In this document: positions 1 through 5,549 of the stretch, piece after piece
Position numbering within the stretch: the first letter of the stretch is position 1
How the letters are laid out: each line of letters begins with the position of its first letter
NCBI GenBank assembly: GCA_005885085.1
Contig: VAXY01000226.1
Coordinates: forward strand, 1,401 to 6,949
Source: Actinomycetota bacterium
GTDB lineage: Bacteria; Actinomycetota; Thermoleophilia; Gaiellales; Gaiellaceae
Direction: 5' to 3'
Length of the DNA: 5,549 nucleotides
Position numbers and translations under genes: made by a program
Notes under the pieces: generated by a model
What the model was told of the DNA's origin: nothing
Database searches by the model: none
Seen by the model: the letters and a program-made list of their open reading frames with translations, nothing else

Positions 1-668
1 CAGGCCGTGGCGGCGGCAAGTCTCGGCGCCGACGTGCGAATGGTCGGCTGTGTGGGATCCGATGCGAACGCACGCGACGCGCTGGCCGGCCTGCGCGAGG
101 CCGGCGTGGAGCTGGCGCTCCGCGAGGTGGCAGCACCGACCGGGATCGCAATCATCCTGGTCGCGGCCGACGGAGACAACCAGATCGTCGTCGTCCCGGG
201 CGCGAACGACGAGGTGGTCGGTTTCTCGGCGCCGGGCAACGTCCTCTGCCAGCTCGAGATCCCCGACTCGGCGCTGCGCGAGGCTCGACTGCAGGCGGGC
301 TGGCTGTGCGTCAATGCAGCGCCGGCACGCCCGCTCGTCGTCGACGCCGACCTCGTGGTGGCGAACCGCTACGAAGCGGACCTCGTCGGCGACCAGCCGT
401 TGCTCGCGCTAACGCTTGGCGACGAAGGCGCCGTCTTGCTCGACCATGGCAAAGAGGTAATGCGTGCAACACCGCCGCGTATCGACGCGGTCGACGGCAC
501 CGCCGCCGGCGATGCGTTCACGTCGTGCCTCGTCGTCTCCCTCCTCGAGGGACGCGACCGCGAGGAGGCGCTCCGCCGTGCGTGCGCCGCGGGAGCCATT
601 GCCGCGTCGCGCTTCGGGGCGCAGCCTTCCCTCCCGACCGCGGCTGAGGTAGACGCGATACTCCGCGC

Positions 669-672
<4 letters not shown>
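1..672 (+). CDS. rbsK: Ribokinase-like PfkB-family sugar kinase, 5' end cut by window edge
   Basis: This is the C-terminal 223 residues of a PfkB-family carbohydrate kinase, most like ribokinase, which phosphorylates ribose to ribose 5-phosphate with ATP in the cytoplasm. The frame is open from base 1 and begins QAVAAASLGA, which matches the part of ribokinase just after GGKGAN. About 45 N-terminal residues therefore lie outside the window, and the GTG at base 7 is internal. Other visible family marks are VGCVGSDA, the PGAN segment, a QLEIP strand, NAAPARPL, ANRYEAD (in place of the usual NETEAE) and DGTAAGDAF near residues 164-173, whose Asp171 is the expected catalytic base. The C-terminus (GAQPSLPTAAEV) is also ribokinase-like. 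Against E. coli RbsK the same stretch is about 40 residues shorter, mainly after PGAN and after ANRYEAD. It overlaps the downstream nucleoside hydrolase by four bases, which supports ribose as substrate. Another PfkB sugar or nucleoside kinase is possible. Confidence 0.88.
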
Positions 673-1583
<911 letters not shown>

Positions 1584-1603
1584 ATGGCGCTTCTCTCCGA
1601 CTG

Positions 1604-1672
1604 CTGGGGGAACCTCCCGGTTCCCCCGGACCCCTTCCCCTGGTCCGCTATCGCGGACGGGCGCTTGGCGCC
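1604..1672 (+). promoter_or_regulatory. Cluster of inverted repeats between nucleoside hydrolase and dioxygenase genes
   Basis: Several hairpins can be drawn back to back here. One is a perfect 9-bp stem GGGGGAACC/GGTTCCCCC at 1606-1627 with a 4-base loop, extendable by a G-U and a C-G pair to 1604-1629. Others are GGACC/GGTCC (1628-1632 with 1642-1646), GTCCGC/GCGGAC around TATC (1643-1658), and GGCGC/GCGCC around TTG (1660-1672), which ends four bases before the GTG at 1677. The second and third share bases 1643-1646, so they are mutually exclusive. No U-tract follows the strong stem, so it is not a canonical intrinsic terminator. It may be an actinobacterial-type terminator or attenuator, or a leader that hides the start of the next gene. 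The repeats are seen directly; a role is inference, and high GC content makes chance stems common. Confidence 0.35.
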
Positions 1673-1676
1673 TCAC

Positions 1677-2487
1677 GTGAGTCTCGTCTTCGCCGCGATC
1701 GCGCCGCACGGAACGCTGCCGGAGGCGCCGGTCGCCGGCGCGGACGCGACGCACGCGGCGCTGGCTGAGCTCGGCCGCCGCTTCGACGCCGCACGACCGG
1801 AGGCGACGATCGTGCTGACGCCGCACAACGTGCACGTGCAGGGGCACTTCGCCGTGGTGCTCGCCGGGACGCTCACCGGTTCGCTGGAGGACTTCGACGC
1901 ACCGGAGGTTCGGCTGTCGTCTCCCGTCGACCTCGAACTGGCGACGCAGGCGATCGTCGCGTTGCACGACGACGGCATCCCGGTCGTGGCCGCGAGCTTC
2001 GGAGCGAACGATCCCGCCGCGGCGACGGCGCCGATGGATTGGGGCGTCCTGATCCCGCTCTGGGTGATGGGAGGGCGCGCCGACCCCCCGCCGCCCGTCG
2101 TGGTCGTCAGCCCCGCGCGTGACCGTTCGCGCGAGGAGCATGTCCGCGCCGGACGGGCGCTGGCGCGCCTGATCGAGGGATCCCCCCAGGCGCGTCGCGC
2201 TGATCGCAAGCGCCGATCACGGCCACGCGCACGACGCCGATGGTCCGTACGGATTCGACCCCGCGGCCGCCGAGTACGACGCCTGCGTGGTCGAGCTCGT
2301 CAAGGAGAACCGTCTGGGAGGCCTGCTCGACCTCGACGCGTCCTTCGTGGACGCCGCCAAGGCGGACAGCTGGTGGCAACTCCTGATGCTGCACGGAGCG
2401 TTGGGGGACGGCTGGCGCGGGGAGTTTCTGAGTTACGAAGCATCAACCTATTTCGGGATGCTTTGTGCCGCCTATGCACCTAATTAA
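1677..2487 (+). CDS. Class III extradiol ring-cleavage dioxygenase (LigB-like), frame broken near base 2187
   Basis: This gene belongs to the LigB-like superfamily of class III extradiol dioxygenases, non-haem iron enzymes that open catechol-type rings; the substrate is unknown. The frame from 1677 gives SLVFAAIAPHG (His11), LTPHNVHVQGH (His50), MDWGVLIPLW (120-129) and VVVVSPARDRSREEHV, reaching GS at residues 168-169. It then turns Arg-rich and unlike the family, whereas the +1 frame supplies RVALIASADHGHAHD, DGPYGF, LLMLHGALG and SYEASTYFGML, ending at TAA 2485-2487. Dropping one C of the six at 2182-2187 joins the halves into 269 residues, a normal length. His11, His50, a residue of the DHGHAHD motif and Glu249 or Glu254 are candidate iron-site residues, so the unshifted product would lack half the active site. 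I prefer GTG 1677 because it starts at the family N-terminus. ATG 1584, directly after the upstream TAG, would add 31 Pro-rich residues. It could be a pseudogene, a sequencing error or a recoded gene. Confidence 0.82.
2175..2187 (+). other. Frameshift site: six-C run preceded by Shine-Dalgarno-like GAGGGA
   Basis: The reading frame of the dioxygenase gene changes by +1 here. Read in frame, the bases are GAG GGA TCC CCC C, followed by AGG in the shifted frame. A purine-rich GAGGGA (2175-2180) lies three bases upstream of a CCC-C quadruplet, and slipping by one base on CCC gives Ser-Pro-Arg-Arg-Val, exactly the repaired protein. In prfB a Shine-Dalgarno-like element also sits three bases before a slippery codon, but there a stop codon in the zero frame stalls the ribosome, and no stop is present here. 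A one-base homopolymer error or a real inactivating insertion is the simplest explanation. Confidence 0.8.
2436..2465 (+). repeat. Imperfect inverted repeat at the 3' end of the dioxygenase gene
   Basis: AAGCATC at 2438-2444 is the exact inverse complement of GATGCTT at 2457-2463, with a 12-base loop. A G-U and a C-G pair extend the stem to 2436 and 2465. It lies within the codons for YEASTYFGML, in a locally less GC-rich patch, 20 bases before the stop. It could be a 3'-end hairpin or coincidence forced by codons, and no U-tract follows. Confidence 0.3.
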
Positions 2488-2522
2488 AGACGTGGGCTAT
2501 CCGGGCCGAAACCAGCCTGGTA

Positions 2523-4199
2523 ATGCCATTCAGTGGAGAAATGCGGCTGCGGCAACTCATCCTTGCGCTGATCGCGCTGGCCTCGATCTGGGCCGGCGTG
2601 GTAGTGGAGCGCAGCCATCCTTCGACGCACCGGCCGGCGGCCCTCACGGCCGGGCCCACACCCGCTGACCGTCCGGCGCCGACGCGGCAGCCGAAGCTGA
2701 TCCATGTCCCTGGCCTGAAGCGGCCCGCCGCAGCCACGCCGATCGTCGTCAGGCACCGGGTCGAGCCCCATGTCCACGCGCCGGCCGGCGCTCCCAAGGT
2801 GACGCACAAGAGCCGACGCGTGCACGTGAAGCCAAAGGTTCACCCGCCGAGCAGCACCGAGGTCGTCGAAGGGGACAACCGCTCCTACGCGGACACGCCG
2901 CCGCCGCCGCTCGAACCGCTGCAGATCAGCGACGTCCAGGTCACGGCGCTCACGTCCTCGAGCGCGCAGGTCACCTGGCGCACGAACGTGCCGACGCTCG
3001 AGCAGACCGCCTTCGGCCTCGACGCCCCGACAGTCTGGGCCGCGCCCAGCTCTGCGGTCGTGATCGACCATGTGAGCACGATCACCGGTCTCGAGTTCTC
3101 GACCACGTACACGGCGTACCTGCACGCCGTCGACGAGTGGAACCGCGCGCAGACCGCGACCGTGACGTTCACGACCGGGCCGATGCTCGATCAGAGCAAC
3201 GCCCGTACGATCGGCAACGGCATCGTCGTCGACGACCGGCCGTTCTTCGCGACCGCCGTGTGGCAGCAGTGCTCGGACATGTTCGGGAGCAATCTCGAGG
3301 ACGGCATCAACCTGTTCATGGGCGACGGCTGCAAGGACGACACCGAGCTGCCCGATCGCCTCGGCGGGCGTGCGTACTCGATCGTCGACTCCGAGCATGC
3401 GAACGCCGACGGCCGCGGCGTGATCGGCTGGTACTTCCCGGACGAGTGGGATGCGTACCTGCGCAACAACGTCACGCGCGCCGACCTCGCGAAGGACATC
3501 CCGGCCGCGCGGCCGGGTCGAATCAGCTTCCTCACGCTGACCAACCACTTCTATTCGCGGGCAGAGCCGCTGCCAGAGGGGAAGGGCATGTACCCGGTCC
3601 TGTTCACGATCCCGGACGTGCTCGGCTTCGACCTCTACCCACTGCAGGTCTGGTGCCGGCCGGCGTTCGGCGACGTCTTCGACGCCCAGCAGGAGCTGCA
3701 CACCGCCTCGGGGGGCAAGCCGACGTTCCAGTGGATCGAGGTCGGACCGATGGAGCAGCCGTGCCACAAGAATCTCTCGCTCGATCCGACACCCGCAACC
3801 GTCCGCGCCGAGGCGTGGCTGTCGATCGCCGGCGGCGCGGACGCAATCGGCTACTTCCCCAATCATTGGTCCGATCCGATCGGGGCGGAGATCGCGCGCA
3901 CCAACCGCGAGATCAAGGCGCTGACCCAGGCGCTCCTTGGTCCGTCCGTCGAAGCCGCCTCCGACAACGGCGCCGTGCGGGTATCTGCGCGAAGCCTCAA
4001 CGGCGCTCTCTACGTAATCGCCGTCAACACGGGCAGCACCCCGGTGCAGGCGCGGATCTCCGTCAACGGGATCGCCGGCCGCTCGGCGACCGTCCTCGGC
4101 GGCAGCGGCCCGGCGGTGGGCGCCGACGACAAGGGCTTCGCCGACACGTTCGGCCCGCTGGACGCGCGTGTCTACGTGATTCCACCCGCCGGCTGGTAG
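2523..4199 (+). CDS. Secreted/anchored FN3-domain protein with glycoside-hydrolase-like barrel
   Basis: No named gene is recognised in this 558-residue protein. Residues 8-27 (basic RLR, then LILALIALASIWAGVVV) form a signal peptide or membrane anchor. Residues 30-130 are a Pro-, His- and Arg/Lys-rich linker with at least nine His, ending TPPPPLEPL. Residues 133-218 are a fibronectin type III domain (ISDVQVTALTSSSAQVTWRT to ATVTFTTG). Residues 225-470 resemble a glycoside-hydrolase clan-A-type barrel: NGIVVDDRPFFATAVW, GWYFPDEWD (Glu308, possible acid/base), GFDLYPLQVW, FQWIEVGP (Glu406, possible second catalytic residue) and GGADAIGYFPNHW. Residues 475-558 look like a C-terminal beta sandwich. 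Four cysteines (250, 270, 378, 414) could form disulfides outside the cell. Barrel and catalytic assignments are inference. A second possible start is ATG 2541, directly before RLRQ, with GGAG only two bases upstream. The gene starts 35 bases after the dioxygenase stop. Likely role: an extracellular polysaccharide-active or wall-associated protein, substrate unknown. Confidence 0.8.
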   Translation: MPFSGEMRLRQLILALIALASIWAGVVVERSHPSTHRPAALTAGPTPADRPAPTRQPKLIHVPGLKRPAAATPIVVRHRVEPHVHAPAGAPKVTHKSRRVHVKPKVHPPSSTEVVEGDNRSYADTPPPPLEPLQISDVQVTALTSSSAQVTWRTNVPTLEQTAFGLDAPTVWAAPSSAVVIDHVSTITGLEFSTTYTAYLHAVDEWNRAQTATVTFTTGPMLDQSNARTIGNGIVVDDRPFFATAVWQQCSDMFGSNLEDGINLFMGDGCKDDTELPDRLGGRAYSIVDSEHANADGRGVIGWYFPDEWDAYLRNNVTRADLAKDIPAARPGRISFLTLTNHFYSRAEPLPEGKGMYPVLFTIPDVLGFDLYPLQVWCRPAFGDVFDAQQELHTASGGKPTFQWIEVGPMEQPCHKNLSLDPTPATVRAEAWLSIAGGADAIGYFPNHWSDPIGAEIARTNREIKALTQALLGPSVEAASDNGAVRVSARSLNGALYVIAVNTGSTPVQARISVNGIAGRSATVLGGSGPAVGADDKGFADTFGPLDARVYVIPPAGW

Positions 4200-4210
4200 T
4201 TCGTCGCGAA

Positions 4211-4231
4211 GGGCGTGCTGGGGCACAGCCC
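4211..4231 (+). terminator. Terminator-like hairpin after the FN3 protein gene
   Basis: GGGCGTGC (4211-4218) can pair with GCAC and GCCC (4223-4226, 4228-4231), leaving A4227 bulged and a TGGG loop, which makes an 8-bp GC-rich stem. It begins 12 bases after the stop at 4197-4199 and lies ahead of ftsK, a likely separate transcription unit. The downstream bases (TCGCACTCCTAG) contain no U-tract, so it would be a U-less hairpin of the kind often proposed in high-GC actinobacteria. The rest of the 4200-4343 spacer shows only short GGCC-type repeats and no clear promoter or ribosome binding site. Confidence 0.35.
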
Positions 4232-4343
4232 TCGCACTCCTAGCGGCTTCGCCCCCACGAGCTTCCGGCCCTAGGTGTCGGCCTCAGCCGGCCGTTTCAA
4301 GGCCTGACGTAGGACGCCGGCTTCTTACGCCGAACTGGCGCCT

Positions 4344-5549
4344 ATGGCGCGACGGCGGAAGAAGAGGCGCACGCTCAGGCCGCGCGTGCCTGCGCGGATC
4401 CGCAAGAAGGGACGCAAAGGCAAGCCGAAGAGCGAGCAGCATCTCGAGCTGACCGGGCTCGGCCTGCTCGCGCTGGGCGTCTTTCTCGCCTCGATCCTCT
4501 ATCTGGGTTGGAGCGGGGGGATGATCGGCGGCGGGATCGCCGACATCTTCACGGGTGGGATCGGCGCCGCCGCATACGTGGCGCCTGTCGCGTTCGTGAT
4601 CGTCGGAGCCTTGATGGTCGCGCGCAGCGCGCTCGTCGACGTGCGGCCGTTCCGGACCGGGCTGGCCGTCACCAGCTTCGGCCTGCTGGCGACGCTCGGC
4701 TCCGGGCACGGGGGCGCGGTCGGTCGCGGGCTCGAGCGCCTGTTCGGGCTGCTCGTCGGCTCGACGGGCACGACGATCATCGGCGTGCTCGCCCTCATGA
4801 TCGGGACGCTGTTGCTCTCGGGCGCCTCCGCCGGCGCGCTCGTTCGGCGGTCCGGGCATGCGGTACGCCGTGCCCACAGCCGCGCGCGCCGCGCCGTGCC
4901 GAGCGAATCCTCCCTCCGGCCGGCGCCGGTGATCCCGCTGCGGACGGCCGAGCCGCCCGTCGACGCGGTGCACGACTTCCCTGATGTGGTGGGCGAGAAC
5001 CATCCCCCTCCGCTGCTGATCGAGCCGCCGTCGTCCGAGGATCCCGACCAGCCGTCCCTGTTCGACGCCGGCACCGTCGAGACGCACGAGGAGTACCAGC
5101 TGCCGGACCGCGCGATCCTGCGGCGGGCGCCCGCGGCAAACGAGCTCTCGGCAGACGTCGCCGGCCGCACTGCGGCGGCCCTGGTGCAGACCCTCGCCCA
5201 TTTCGGGGTCGACGCGACGATCGTCGGGCAGATCTCCGGCCCGCGCGTGACGCGCTACGAGCTGCAGCTGGCGCCGGGGACGAAGGTCTCGAAGGTGGCC
5301 GCCCTCAAGGACGACCTTTCCTACGCGCTCGCAACGACGGAGATCAGGATCCTCGCGCCGATCCCAGGCAAGCAGGCGGTCGGCGTCGAGCTGCCGAACC
5401 TGTCGCCGAACCTCGTCACGCTGGGCGACATCTTCGACGACCTCCCGGCGACGGCGAGCCCGCTCGCCGTGTGGCTCGGGAAAGACATCTCGGGCACGGC
5501 CGTGTGGACGGACCTCGCGCGCATGCCTCACTTGCTGATCGCCGGCACG
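4344..5549 (+). CDS. ftsK: DNA translocase FtsK, N-terminal part, cut by window edge
   Basis: These are the first 402 residues of FtsK/SpoIIIE, the septal ATPase that pumps chromosome ends apart during division. The N-terminus is very basic (residues 3-9 and 18-29). Hydrophobic segments at about 37-56, 76-93, 105-118 and 143-160 suit the usual four-helix membrane domain. A short Pro/Arg/Glu linker (about 165-260) follows. The alpha/beta region then carries signature motifs: HFGVDATIVGQISGP (286-300), RVTRYELQLAPGTKVSKV (301-318), EIRILAPIPGKQAVGVELPN (333-352) and LGDIF (360-364). The motor begins WLGKDISG, and the window ends in LARMPHLLIAGT, which in FtsK directly precedes the TGSGKS Walker A loop. 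The end is a window cut, not a broken gene. An in-frame stop at 4305-4307 with no ATG, GTG or TTG after it fixes ATG 4344 as the start, although no Shine-Dalgarno sequence precedes it. KOPS-reading and gamma domains are outside the window. Confidence 0.97.
   Translation, partial: MARRRKKRRTLRPRVPARIRKKGRKGKPKSEQHLELTGLGLLALGVFLASILYLGWSGGMIGGGIADIFTGGIGAAAYVAPVAFVIVGALMVARSALVDVRPFRTGLAVTSFGLLATLGSGHGGAVGRGLERLFGLLVGSTGTTIIGVLALMIGTLLLSGASAGALVRRSGHAVRRAHSRARRAVPSESSLRPAPVIPLRTAEPPVDAVHDFPDVVGENHPPPLLIEPPSSEDPDQPSLFDAGTVETHEEYQLPDRAILRRAPAANELSADVAGRTAAALVQTLAHFGVDATIVGQISGPRVTRYELQLAPGTKVSKVAALKDDLSYALATTEIRILAPIPGKQAVGVELPNLSPNLVTLGDIFDDLPATASPLAVWLGKDISGTAVWTDLARMPHLLIAGT

Noticed and set aside
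1606..1627. Canonical intrinsic terminator after the nucleoside hydrolase.
   Set aside because: The stem is strong but no U-tract follows, so it was kept only as a possible structured element.
2188..2483. Zero-frame C-terminal tail of the dioxygenase gene as real protein.
   Set aside because: About 98 residues of Arg-rich sequence unlike the first part, while the +1 frame gives the conserved LigB-like C-terminus.
2458..2522. Promoter for the FN3 protein with TAATTA as -10 box.
   Set aside because: No -35-like box at a suitable distance; TAATTAA is explained by the stop codons.
2484..4226. A 580-codon open frame on the minus strand.
   Set aside because: It mirrors the FN3 protein gene almost exactly; the plus-strand product has a signal segment and recognisable domains while the antisense product is low-complexity Arg/Val/Asp.
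3137..4243. A plus-strand frame of 368 codons in another frame of the FN3 gene.
   Set aside because: Highly Arg-rich translation with no motifs; a GC-driven shadow of the real gene.
4284..5531. A 415-codon minus-strand open frame at the window end.
   Set aside because: It is antisense to ftsK, whose motifs on the plus strand are unmistakable.
5541..5549. Truncated FtsK lacking Walker A as a degraded gene.
   Set aside because: The frame is intact to the last base and simply leaves the window two codons before the expected lysine loop region.

Overview
The window is high-GC DNA with strong G/C preference at third codon positions, and all recognised genes lie on the + strand. The very GC-rich codon use, the FtsK, and the secreted fibronectin-type-III protein suggest a high-GC actinobacterium, possibly of the Thermoleophilia (Gaiellales/Solirubrobacterales) type. 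That placement is an inference from composition and protein style, not a proof. No mobile element, CRISPR array, tRNA or rRNA was seen.

Layout: (1) 1-1583, a tight two-gene nucleoside salvage unit. It holds the 3' part of a ribokinase-like PfkB sugar kinase (cut by the window edge) and, overlapping it by four bases (GTGA), a complete inosine-uridine-type nucleoside hydrolase. The hydrolase would release ribose from nucleosides and the kinase would phosphorylate it. (2) 1584-1676, a short spacer packed with inverted repeats (potential RNA hairpins), which I read as non-coding. (3) 1677-2487, a LigB-like class III extradiol dioxygenase family gene whose reading frame is broken by one base at a run of six C. 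Removing one C, or a +1 slip at that site, restores a 269-residue protein of normal family length. (4) 2523-4199, a secreted or membrane-anchored protein with a Pro/His/basic linker, an FN3 domain and a glycoside-hydrolase-like barrel. (5) 4200-4343, a 144-base spacer with a GC-rich terminator-like hairpin. (6) 4344 to the window end, the N-terminal 402 residues of the DNA translocase FtsK, cut by the window edge just before its Walker A motif.

The first two genes plausibly act in one pathway. The dioxygenase-like gene follows in the same direction but its substrate is unknown, and the secreted protein and FtsK are probably functionally separate. I see no convincing evidence of a wholly new multi-gene system. 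The points most worth checking are the frameshift site, whose layout resembles the prfB +1 frameshift signal but lacks its stop codon, the hairpin cluster ahead of the dioxygenase gene, and the unclassified FN3/hydrolase-like secreted protein.
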